A stretch of DNA of 64,000 nt from Cycas panzhihuaensis (lineage: Eukaryota > Cycadophyta): the NCBI GenBank assembly GCA_023213395.1, contig CM041465.1:195555741-195619740 (forward strand), read 5' to 3'. This document shows, one piece after another, positions 56,205 through 64,000 of this stretch; position 1 is the first letter of the stretch; each line of letters begins with the position of its first letter. The translations under genes and the position numbers were made by a program. The notes under the pieces are model-generated. The model worked only from the letters and a program-made list of their open reading frames with translations. It was not told the DNA's origin and searched no databases.

Positions 56205-57010
56205 TGTGTGAGGACCAGAGGTAGGTCAGATAACCCGAGTTGTGCAGGTACGGCTCGTACGAAGGTACGCACGAGGCAAAACGGCAGAAAAACCAGCATG
56301 CAGGTGCGTATGACAGCGTGCACTGAACGGATACGATATGACGTATGCACCAACGGCGGAACGGAATCGAGCAGAAGCAGTACGCACGACTCAAGGGGAC
56401 CAGTGAAAACCTGTTGAGGTGTTGACGACGCATCTTGTCTGAACACAAAGAATGGATTAATTAAGTGCTAAACAATTGATTAAGTGAAAGAGTACGCATG
56501 ACTGAAAGGGTACGGTTATGACAGGCAGTCATAACCCTTTAGCCAAAAGGTACCAACATGAGTACTTAAGGAGGTATGCATGATTCACCAGGTTAGGGTG
56601 AGAGCCGGATATCACTGCACGCAAAGGGTGCGGGAGCCGACGCACGACGACCATTTGGAGCATCATCGTATGATAAGTACCATCCGGTACGCATATGTAA
56701 TGAAAGATTGTATGTCACTTTGGAATGCTCAGGAATGCATTCCAGCCTCTGTGTAAATGAACTGTTGACTTAATAAAAGGAAGAGTTACGTGGAAATTGG
56801 TGTATTCTTGGTGTTGTGATGATGATTTGCTGAGTATGTATTGGTTTACATCACTGTGTACCATTCTGTGAATTATATGTGAAATATATGTGGAATGTAT
56901 GTGAATGACCATGTTGACAGTATCCTGAACTAGACTATAGCACAATGTAACCTTGACAAGTGTGGGATATCTCATAAGTGTAATAAGATAAACCCCAGCC
57001 AAAGTCAACA
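56205..57010 (+). mobile_element. Probable 5' LTR of the right-hand gypsy element
   Basis: The left edge TGTGAGGACC is placed where copia E protease sequence stops. The right edge is uncertain: a CA at 57010 (AAAGTCAACA), or possibly just before TGGCTGCCGTCG near 57091, which could serve as primer site. It contains a perfect 9-base inverted repeat, GGTTATGAC/GTCATAACC (56514-56536), and repeated GTACGCAYGA motifs. With no 3' LTR in view the boundaries cannot be checked. Confidence 0.5.
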
Positions 57011-57369
57011 TTAGTTCCGTTGCCTACGTCCGCTAAGGAGGGACAAGGGCCTAGGAGTTTCAAAGAAAAGTATGTGTAAAGGACAGAGGACCCTGGCTGC
57101 CGTCGTGATGGCGGGCTGTAACTAAGCCACCGTGTGTGGGACCTTCCAATGCCACCTAAGAGGCCTTCAAGGTCGGAACAGCCCCAGAAGGATACTTCAC
57201 CCATGGAAAAGGAAACCAGCAGACAAAGGGCACTAAGATGGTCAAAAGAATCAAAACTCAGAAGGGCGAGGAGGTTAAGTTCGTAAAACAACGAGACTAG
57301 AGGGACAGTCTGTTGAAGGATCTGAGGCAAGTGGAACCCAGACACCTTAGGAAGAGGAAACTCATGGCG

Positions 57370-58870
57370 AACGCATGGTATTGACACCAGCCCCAATCAG
57401 AGATGATTTGTTTAGCCCGGAGATTGAAGGCAAACCAAAAGTGGATGAAAAACATCAAGAGATCTTAGCGGAGGGAAGTATACCAGTGGAGGACAGCCCG
57501 AAGGACCTAGGTGACAGCGATAAGAAGGCGGAGGAAGGTCCCTCGGCATATTGAGAGAATAAGCTAACGAGACAGCTTTTCGAAGATTCGACAGAAAGGG
57601 GTTTTGATCAATCTTATATTACGGTAACACCATTGACGATACAAGTTCTAGGTGTAGTGGAACCCATACATATAAAAACTCCATTCAAGAATCCATTTGC
57701 TTGGAAAAGATAAAATGCCGGTAGGCACTCCCAGTGCATCCCCAAAGGAGAGAGGAAGGAAAAATCACCATCAGGTGGGGGACAGTTACAATCTCCCAAA
57801 ATGGATGACTATAGAGACTTTGGGAAACTAATCTTTAATGATACTTCAGACGCAGCAAAGCATGTATATCTATTTCAGAGCCTTATTGATGTAAAAAAGA
57901 TTACAGACGAAGATGAAATCAAAGCATGATTCGCTTGTACGTTAAGAGGAGTACTCTTGGCATGGTATAAGGAAACAAATAAGAATGAGCCATGGGTGAA
58001 ACTTAAGAAAGCATTCAAGAAGAGATTTCAAAAATTTCGCAGTAATGAAGCTGTGGAAATCGCACTACGAGAGATCAGACAGAGGCCGGGGGAATCCGTC
58101 CTAACTTACATTAGCCGAATGAAAATTATTGCGGTGAACATGATCAATGAGACGATAACAAATCATAATATGAAGAATTACTTTGTAAGAGGACTGAATG
58201 AGAAGTTGCGAGCCATGATGCATGCTCATCCACTGAAATCATTCAAGAATGCTCAAGATCTAGCATTAGACTTTGAAATGGAAATGGACGCACAAGCGGG
58301 AGGACAAGACTCCTTGTTGCTGAGGTTACAGGACGAGATTAGAGAGTTGAAGCAAAACCCGGTACAACCGACCCTACGCCGGTGGGGGTAGCAGAAGAGG
58401 AATCGGAGTTGGAGGCATTGAGAAAAGAGGTGGCTAGATTGAAAATTAGAAATAACCGTGAAGAAGAGGAAACACCCAAAAAAAAAGAGCACACTGGAAG
58501 GGTAACCAAGTGGTGCCACATTTGCGAAGAAAACTCACATACCACCACGGAATGTGATTTAAATTTTAAAAACAGTGCATTGCACCAACAAGAGAAGTGG
58601 TGCCATATATGTGAAGTTGACACACATACAACTAAGGATTGTTTCTACAATCCTAGGGGAAAAGCATTCAAAGGACAAGGTCGGGGAAGGGGAGGCAACC
58701 CACCTCGGAATGTGTATACAACGAGGGGCGCACCAGAACCCTCGAGGAAGAAACCGCCGATGGGGAGATGCCTCATCTGTTTGGGCAATCGGAAGTCGAA
58801 TGCCCAATGAAGGGAATACGAGCGAAGCCGTCAGTGTCAGTAACTGTGGCCCAAGTGACCACAAAACAGA
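57370..58870 (+). pseudogene. Gag of the right-hand gypsy element
   Basis: A gag frame with a few stops runs from about 57370 (LTPAPIRDDLFSPEIEG) through the capsid: AWYKETNKNEPWVKLKKAFKKRF, LREIRQRPGESVLTYISRM, YFVRGLNEKLRAMM, open at 57957-58391. After a frameshift it continues at 58382-58810 with a charged region and two CCHC knuckles, CHICEENSHTTTEC and CHICEVDTHTTKDC. A further knuckle-like half (NCGPSDHKTEDC) sits near 58845 in a third frame. Gag assembles the particle and binds RNA. Confidence 0.85.
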
Positions 58871-59102
58871 GGATTGCAAAGGCAAAGCCAAAGCGACTAA
58901 CCTGATGACAATCGTACGAGAAACCAAGAATGTCAAATTACAAAACAAACAGAAGGAGAAATTGGATGAAGGATATCCAGATCCACCGACGGAAATGGAT
59001 CAGTATAGAAAAGCGAAACAAGTGTTAGATGGCCTAGTCCCGGAGGAGAATACATTACCAATGGGTAAACCGGAAACGAAATACGATATAATGAAAGAAT
59101 AA
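58575..59102 (+). pseudogene. Gag C-terminus in the third frame
   Basis: A 175-codon open stretch overlaps the knuckle region. Its first half is the knuckle region out of frame. From about 58820 it carries the true continuation: SNCGPSDHKTEDCKGKAKATN, then PPTEMDQYRKAKQVLDGL. A frameshift near 58790-58810 separates it from the preceding gag frame. Confidence 0.6.
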
Positions 59103-59241
59103 ACAAAAGGAACAAGAAAAACTACCGGAAGAACTTAAGACAAAGCCCCAAATGGTGCAAATGGAAGAGCTTTTCAAAGGATTGTCACCGAGGATATCCG
59201 AATGTTGCTATTGATGGAGAATTTGGTGAAAGCGATTCTGA

Positions 59242-60231
59242 TTGACTATTCCTCTATCCCAAGTTATTGATTGGATCAAAGGAGGAGTGTTACAGAAAGG
59301 AATTACCAAGAGTTGGAAGCAAATTATACCATCATTCGACATGGATCCGATGGTAACCATGTCAGTCTTGGGGGAAACATTCCCACGGGTAATTGTTGAT
59401 GGAGGCGCAGCAGTGAACGTATTACCAGCTGCAACGTGGCGTAGATTGGGAAGCCCGAAGTTGGAAGCGGCGACCTATTCGCTGAAATTGGCTAATGAAC
59501 TATTGGTACGACCTATGGGCAGACTAGCCAATATCAAAGTAGACGTGGCAGGGATAGTGGTGCGAATCGACTTCACGATTGTGGAAACAGAGAAAGGAGC
59601 AACACCCTATCCAGCACTATTGGGAAGGCCATGGTTATATAAAACACAATGCCTTCAGAATTGGAAAAATGTAGCCTTCACTCTATCAGATAGCGACAAC
59701 AAAGTGGTATTGCCAATGCTGGGAAGAAGCTCGATTGAAATAATTCCAGATGAAGGATCCAGCACAACGGTAACGAGTGACACAACATTCTCTTCCATTG
59801 GGGAAGAACATATCTACCACATGGCAGAAGAGCCCACCACATCGAATAATCACCAGCGAGAAGAACCAACAGATCTTGGGGAGGTATACAACTCTTCGGA
59901 TGACGAACACGGCATGAGGTTCGTGGATTACTGGCTTCAGGATACGTATGAAGTAAACTCTTCTTCTTACAGATGTAATTTGCTATCTAAATGTGTATCT
60001 GCAAACATTGATAATAATTCAGATTCTTTTGAATATATGCTGACTAACGATAATTTGAAAAATGGTAACAACCTAGACCAACCAACCCTTAGTTTACCTA
60101 GTAATTTTCATAGTTTTTTTGTAGTTAATAGTAATCCCGACATCCCATCTACTTGCGTGGGTCCCGAGGTAGATTCCCAAACCCCTTATTACAACCTGAG
60201 GAAGGAAGTATTCCTTCCTCCTCTTCCTTAG
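59242..60231 (+). CDS. Retropepsin-like protease region, 329 residues
   Basis: An open frame whose first half is the aspartic protease: PRVIVDGGAAVNVLPAATW is the active-site segment, with DGG in place of DSG/DTG as in many Tat-type elements, then LGSP...YSLKLANELLVRPMGRLANIKVDVAG and PALLGRPWLY, the conserved Leu-Leu-Gly-Arg-Pro near the C-terminus. The second half (residues about 165-329) is an acidic, low-complexity tail ending in TPYYNLRKEVFLPPLP. An upstream Met or frameshift from gag probably starts translation in vivo. In an active element it would cleave the polyprotein. Confidence 0.85.
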   Translation: MTIPLSQVIDWIKGGVLQKGITKSWKQIIPSFDMDPMVTMSVLGETFPRVIVDGGAAVNVLPAATWRRLGSPKLEAATYSLKLANELLVRPMGRLANIKVDVAGIVVRIDFTIVETEKGATPYPALLGRPWLYKTQCLQNWKNVAFTLSDSDNKVVLPMLGRSSIEIIPDEGSSTTVTSDTTFSSIGEEHIYHMAEEPTTSNNHQREEPTDLGEVYNSSDDEHGMRFVDYWLQDTYEVNSSSYRCNLLSKCVSANIDNNSDSFEYMLTNDNLKNGNNLDQPTLSLPSNFHSFFVVNSNPDIPSTCVGPEVDSQTPYYNLRKEVFLPPLP

Positions 60232-60278
60232 AGGTACACCCACCTGTACCACAAATCTCTTCCAACCATTGGCGCCAA
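60198..60278. repeat. Three palindromes at the protease-to-ORF2 junction
   Basis: GAGGAAGGAA-GTA-TTCCTTCCTC (60198-60220) is a perfect 10-base stem, GGTACA-CCCACC-TGTACC (60233-60250) a perfect 6-base stem, and TTGGCGCCAA (60269-60278) a perfect 10-base palindrome. They lie over the last codons of the protease frame, its stop at 60229-60231 and the gap before the next ATG (60289). Confidence 0.8.
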
Positions 60279-60287
60279 AACTGGGGA
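60269..60287 (+). other. Internal primer-site-like motif
   Basis: TTGGCGCCAAAACTGGGGA resembles the TGGCGCC..TGCCGGGGA primer site that precedes gag in Athila/Tat elements. Here it lies internally, between protease and the second gag-like frame, two bases before the ATG at 60289. Confidence 0.5.
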
Positions 60288-60288
60288 A

Positions 60289-61374
60289 ATGGAAGGAGGA
60301 TTGCTGGTAAGTACTTCTAGCGATTCTGGTCTAGATAGTAAAATCATTATCCCAGAGGAAACAAACTATCAAATCTATATTGGGAACTATGTAAAACCAT
60401 TCTATGGGGAGCAGTTATATGGGACTACCCATTTAACGCACTGTGTTGAGTATTGGATAGATCAGGGGAACTGGGACAAAACCCAATGGCAGCAAGACCT
60501 AATCCTAACCTTACAAGGGAGAGCTTGGTACTGGTACCTATCCCACCAAGCCACTCTTAGGAGTTGGCAAGATTTACAAACGATGTTTCGAATACGGTTC
60601 GATCATCCAACCCAACCAACTATTCCAATATTCTACGTAGGTCATAACCCTAGAAAACATATACAGGTTTGTAAACAAAAATGGAGATCCTTAAGTATAC
60701 CTAAACGGAATTGGCCTAACTATTTTTACCATACCTTGGGGAGAGTAGCAAAGGACTGGTTCCTGGGGAAGGAACAAAATCTAGATACAACTTGGGGAAA
60801 CTTGAAGAAATCCTTCATAAAAACCTTTAGGCATACTTCGGATAACCAAGAAATAAACAAAATCCTGAAACATATTAGAATAATGAGCATAAAATTAGAA
60901 CAACATCTAACAGATCAGGAAACGATAGAGTCTATGCATAGTGAAGAAGAAGAGGTCATGAATTATCCTGTAGAGTTTACAGAATTTACTGTTGGAGAAA
61001 GAAAGATAGAAGATGCCCCGGGACACAAAACCGGAAATGCAGAAGATGTGGGTATAACAAGGTTGAAAACTACAGAAATTAATGTTGGTAGTTCAGAAAA
61101 TCCTAAGCTCATTCGAATTGAAAACTATTGGGATCCTCAAACGGTAGCAGAAGCCCAGCAGTTATTTGAGGAATTCCGTGATGTATTTGCATGGTCGTAT
61201 AAAGACCTGAAAGGCATTCTCCCAGAGATAGGAATGCATCATATCGATCTAGTGGAAGACGCCAAACCGGTGAAACAAAGACCATATCAGATGAATCTAA
61301 AATACAAAGAGAAAGTAAAAGTAGAACTTGATAAAATGTTGGAAGCAGGTTATATATACGAGATCGACTACTGA
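60289..61374 (+). CDS. Gag-like module(s) fused to the N-terminal part of reverse transcriptase, 361 residues
   Basis: Residues about 45-115 look like a gypsy capsid core: YWIDQGNWDKTQWQQDLILTL, GRAWYWYLSHQ, LRSWQDLQTMFRIRF. Residues about 140-185 look like a second, shorter repeat of the same layout: FYHTLGRVAKDWFLG, TTWGNLKKSFIKTF. An acidic linker follows (residues 190-260), then the RT lead-in INVGSSENPKLIRI, LFEEFRDVFAWSYKDLKGI, KPVKQRPYQMN and VKVELDKMLEAGYIYE. The frame ends in TGA just before the RT core resumes in another frame. Why a capsid-like region lies here is unclear. It could be recombination between two elements, or a family trait. Confidence 0.7.
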   Translation: MEGGLLVSTSSDSGLDSKIIIPEETNYQIYIGNYVKPFYGEQLYGTTHLTHCVEYWIDQGNWDKTQWQQDLILTLQGRAWYWYLSHQATLRSWQDLQTMFRIRFDHPTQPTIPIFYVGHNPRKHIQVCKQKWRSLSIPKRNWPNYFYHTLGRVAKDWFLGKEQNLDTTWGNLKKSFIKTFRHTSDNQEINKILKHIRIMSIKLEQHLTDQETIESMHSEEEEVMNYPVEFTEFTVGERKIEDAPGHKTGNAEDVGITRLKTTEINVGSSENPKLIRIENYWDPQTVAEAQQLFEEFRDVFAWSYKDLKGILPEIGMHHIDLVEDAKPVKQRPYQMNLKYKEKVKVELDKMLEAGYIYEIDY

Positions 61375-61391
61375 CGGGTGAGCCTGTAGTA

Positions 61392-61985
61392 GTGGTTCCT
61401 AAGAAAAATGGGAAAATTCGCGTCTGTGTGGATTACAGACAGTTGAATAAGGTGACGAAAAAGGATCCATTCCCGTTACTTTTTATGGAGGATATTTTAG
61501 AAGCAGTTGGGGGAAATGAGATCTATTCCTTCACAGACGCATTTAGTGGGTACAATCAAGTGCAGATTGCCTCGGAAGATCAGGCAAAAACGACATTCGT
61601 AACAGAATGGGGTACGTACGCCTATAAAGTGATGCCATTTGGTCTTACGAATGCACCAACAACATTCCAGCGAATTGTGATTAATATCTTTCAGAAATTT
61701 ATTGGAGAAAAAGTTGCTGTATTCTTAGACGATTGGACGTTGTATGGATTAATGAAAAATCATATGGAAAACTTGAGAGAAATGTTGCAAACATGCCGAG
61801 AAAATAAATTGCCTCAATCCATAAAAGTGTACATTTCTAGTACCCCTTGGAAACCTCTTAGGGCATATAGTCAGCAAAGAAGGATTGCTGACCGATCCAG
61901 CAAAAGTGTCTGCCATTCTACACTTTTCGACACCGATTACGAGAAAATAGCTGAAAGGTTTTCTGGGTTTGACGGGATATTATAG
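61392..61985 (+). pseudogene. Reverse transcriptase core
   Basis: Open 197-codon frame: MVPKKNGKIRVCVDYRQLNKVT, FPLLFMEDILEAV, FTDAFSGYNQVQIA, MPFGLTNAPTTFQRI and the catalytic box VAVFLDDWTLYG. Both Asp are present in FLDD, in place of the common Y.DD. After about residue 140 the frame shifts: the following codons are RT thumb sequence read in the wrong frame, and the true continuation joins the RNase H frame. The link to the preceding frame is also shifted. Confidence 0.88.
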
Positions 61986-62640
61986 AAAATTTATCAGAGG
62001 GTATGCATACATATCAGGACCCCTGGAAGAATTGCTGAAAAAGAATGTTGAATGGACATGGACAGAAGATCAGCAACGAGCATTTGAAACATTGAAACAG
62101 GTCATTGTAGCAGCGCCTATACTGCGGTTCCCAGATTGGAAGAAAAATTTTCACGTACATGTGGATGCGTCGCAATACGCTATTGGATGCGTATTGCCAC
62201 AACCCAGCGATGATAAAACAGATCATCCAATCTATTTCGCCAGTCGGAAACTTACGAGAGCCGAGCAAAATTATACGACGACAGAAACAGAAGCACTCGG
62301 CATGGTCTATGCATTACAAAAGTTTCGACATTATTTGTTATCCAATCCATTCCTGTTTTTCGTTAACCACCAAGCGCTGATGTATCTAGTGAATAAACCG
62401 ATTATGCGAGGAAGAATCAACGGATGGTTAATGTTGTTTCAAGAATTTTCTTTCAAAATCATTGTGAAACCCGGCAAAGCCCACATCATTCCAGATCAGC
62501 TGTCGAGAATAAAAAACGGAGAAAAAGGCACAGGAGTATCAGATAATTTTTCAAATGCGCCTGCTCGGTGTGGAAGCAGCCCAACAGACCGCACGAGGAA
62601 TACCGAGTATCTAGCGACCGAGAAGCGCCAGCAGAGTTAG
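61969..62640 (+). pseudogene. RNase H of the right-hand gypsy element
   Basis: Open 223-codon frame starting in the RT-RNase H link (MTGYYRKFIRGYAYISGPLEELL), then FHVHVDASQYAIGCVLPQ with the first catalytic Asp, PIYFASRKLTRAEQNYTTTETEALGMVYAL with the Glu, and HALM-type NHQALMYLVNKP. The end ADQLSR-type box is present as PDQLSRI. All RNase H blocks are in place. Confidence 0.9.
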
Positions 62641-62905
62641 ATCGTACGGGGAAGAGAAATTTCATCAGAAAAGCAGAACCGTATCAACTTATCAGCGGAG
62701 AGTTGTACAAGTTGGGGCCAGACGACATATTACGACGTTGTGTTCGATAAAGATGAGATAAACGGATCATATCGCAGCACATGAAAGAGTAGCGGTGGCC
62801 ACATGGGGAAATTGGCCACATGGCGGAAGATCTTGACGCCGGATTCGTGGCCATCAATGTTCAAGATGTCAAAAATGGATTCAAGCATGTGATTATTGCC
62901 AACGC
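62640..62905 (+). pseudogene. Integrase zinc-finger region, frameshifted
   Basis: The HHCC finger of gypsy integrases can be followed only by changing frame: LYKLGPDDILRRC, a GHMAED part (His), a WPSMFK part, and CDYCQRVGKP (both Cys) immediately before the open integrase frame. At least two small indels and two stops lie in about 250 bases. Confidence 0.7.
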
Positions 62906-63829
62906 GTGGGGAAACCTAATCGACAGGATTTCCAACCGTTACATCCCATATTACCTTTGGCACCGTTCGAAAGATGGGGGCTTGACTTTGTGGGGCCAAT
63001 CAAACCAGCGACGCGTAGATCCAAAGCTCGATACATTCTAGTGGCAACCGATTATACGACAAAATGGATGGAAGCACGCGCATTGCGAAAAGCCGATGTA
63101 GAAAGCACAGCAAGATTTCTGTATGAGGTAGTGATTACGCGATTTGGATGCCCCTTAGAGATCGTCAGTGACCAAGGTGCCCACTTCCTTAACCAGACTA
63201 TTGAAACATTGACAACCGCCTTCATGATTAGCCATCGAAAATCAACTCCCTACTACCCGAGAGCCAATGGTCAAGCAGAGAGCTCAAATAAGATAATCGA
63301 GAACTGCTTGCGAAAGATATGCGACATCGGCAGATTTGACTGGGCCGAGAAGTTACCCTCCGTGCTAGGGGCATTTCGTACGACATACAAAATGTCAACT
63401 GGTCAGACTCCATTCCAGCTTGTATATGGCACGGAAGCCATTCTCCCGACAGAGTTTGAGATACCCAGCTTACGAGTGGCAGTACAATGTCGATTAGACG
63501 ACCTCCAGTCCTTGGAACGACGACTGGAAGACTTAGTGCGGTTGAAAGAGAAACGACACCTAGCAAACTGGTTGCAACATATCGAAAAGCGGCGACAAAA
63601 AGCATGGCACGACTGCCATCTACGTAAACCCCAATTCAACGAAGGTGATCAAGTGTTGTTGTATGACAGTAAATTCAAAACGCACCCTGGGAAACTCAAG
63701 ATGCGGTGGTTGGGACCATACATCGCAGAAAGAATTTTTGAGAATGGATCGGTGCAGCTTCGAGAGATCGACGGACCTCTGCTACCAACTCGGGTAAATG
63801 GTAGCAGACTCAAGCCTTATATCGAGTAG
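62906..63829 (+). CDS. Integrase catalytic core and C-terminal domain, 307 residues
   Basis: The open frame is entered from the CDYCQRV codons just upstream; the 5' limit here is not a true start. The triad is complete: Asp27 in RWGLDFVGP, Asp89 in IVSDQGAHF, Glu125 in NGQAESSNK, with the usual 35-residue spacing between the last two. The C-terminal domain carries EGDQVLLYDSKFKTHPGKLKMRWLGPY and ends RLKPYIE. There is no chromodomain, which places it in the Tat/Athila side of gypsy. It would insert element cDNA into chromosomes; the upstream finger is broken. Confidence 0.92.
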   Translation: MGKPNRQDFQPLHPILPLAPFERWGLDFVGPIKPATRRSKARYILVATDYTTKWMEARALRKADVESTARFLYEVVITRFGCPLEIVSDQGAHFLNQTIETLTTAFMISHRKSTPYYPRANGQAESSNKIIENCLRKICDIGRFDWAEKLPSVLGAFRTTYKMSTGQTPFQLVYGTEAILPTEFEIPSLRVAVQCRLDDLQSLERRLEDLVRLKEKRHLANWLQHIEKRRQKAWHDCHLRKPQFNEGDQVLLYDSKFKTHPGKLKMRWLGPYIAERIFENGSVQLREIDGPLLPTRVNGSRLKPYIE

Positions 63830-64000
63830 CCTAGCCAGGATCACCGGTTGTACCATATCGTGACAGCATGATGTTGAGGCAATCAACTGCCTTGATACCG
63901 AGCTATGATCTAGTTCGGTATGGATACAAAAATATTTAAAAAAAATTGAAAAAAATAAAAATAATCAGAACTCCACATCGATATAAGTAACAAAGATAAT
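63830..64000. other. Sequence after integrase, still inside the gypsy element
   Basis: Non-coding. A run of A's and AAAAAT lies at about 63930-63965. The expected polypurine tract and 3' LTR lie beyond the window. Confidence 0.6.

Larger units (their letters stand above)
56205..64000 (+). mobile_element. Ty3/gypsy element (Tat/Athila-like), partial, runs off the right end
   Basis: Order: LTR-like region, gag with zinc knuckles, protease, a second gag-like module fused ahead of reverse transcriptase, RNase H, integrase without a chromodomain. Reading frames are long, with few stops, and base composition is clearly less AT-rich, with many CpGs kept, unlike the older elements. It is therefore the youngest large element in the window. 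It lies inside the protease of copia E. No 3' LTR is reached. Confidence 0.9.

Noticed and set aside
56935-57396. 153-codon minus-strand frame in the gypsy leader
   Set aside because: No family resemblance. The plus strand at its end begins the gag, and the region is element LTR and leader.
58253-58948. Three minus-strand frames opposite gag
   Set aside because: Antisense shadows of the gag and zinc-knuckle coding strand.
63228-63639. Two minus-strand frames of 125 and 78 codons opposite integrase
   Set aside because: Antisense shadows of a clear integrase with a complete catalytic triad.

Overview
The window looks like nuclear DNA of a seed plant with a large, transposon-filled genome. It holds one convincing cellular gene in 64 kb. 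The rest is mostly decayed Ty1/copia and Ty3/gypsy LTR retrotransposons, AT-rich and nested in each other, with many stop codons that look like C-to-T decay. A gymnosperm would fit this, but nothing here proves the lineage. I see no prokaryotic genes, rRNA, tRNA genes or CRISPR array.

Layout. 1-9.6 kb: AT-rich sequence with one intact gene, a secreted DUF538-family protein on the minus strand (3070-3546), and a few primer-binding-site-like motifs left by old retroelements. 9.6-15.7 kb: a copia LTR end with primer site, then a badly decayed plus-strand copia (here 'copia A2', about 11.56-15.65 kb). 15.7-18.1 kb: nothing assignable. 18.1-48.2 kb: a nested block. A gypsy element (G1) has its 5' LTR at 18091 and is split inside its reverse transcriptase by a nearly complete minus-strand copia (copia A1, 20709-28411, same family as A2). 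G1 ends near 29.5 kb and is followed by a second gypsy copy of the same family (G2). G2 is split in its gag by a 2.7-kb LTR element without coding capacity (30039-32721, perfect 5-bp target duplication). G2 stops in its reverse transcriptase near 34.1 kb. A plus-strand copia (C) begins near 35.0 kb and is split in its gag by a minus-strand copia (D, 35241-43047). C resumes to about 47.6 kb, and an LTR of the G1 type lies at 47996-48217. 48.2-54.3 kb: mostly unassigned, with degenerate tandem repeats, a gypsy RT scrap, a copia RT scrap and an unknown 167-residue frame with an exact internal duplication. 54.3-64 kb: a copia 5' part (E) interrupted in its protease by a much better preserved, GC-richer gypsy element that runs off the right end.

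The most unusual items are: the extra capsid-like modules between protease and reverse transcriptase in the right-hand gypsy element; the array of palindromes alternating with G-tracts in the long leader of copia A1; the non-coding LTR element with equal-length LTRs and an exact target duplication; and the multi-level nesting, which gives a relative order of insertions. Coordinates of decayed domains are approximate. Boundaries given as exact (LTRs, target duplications, tandem repeats) were read base by base.
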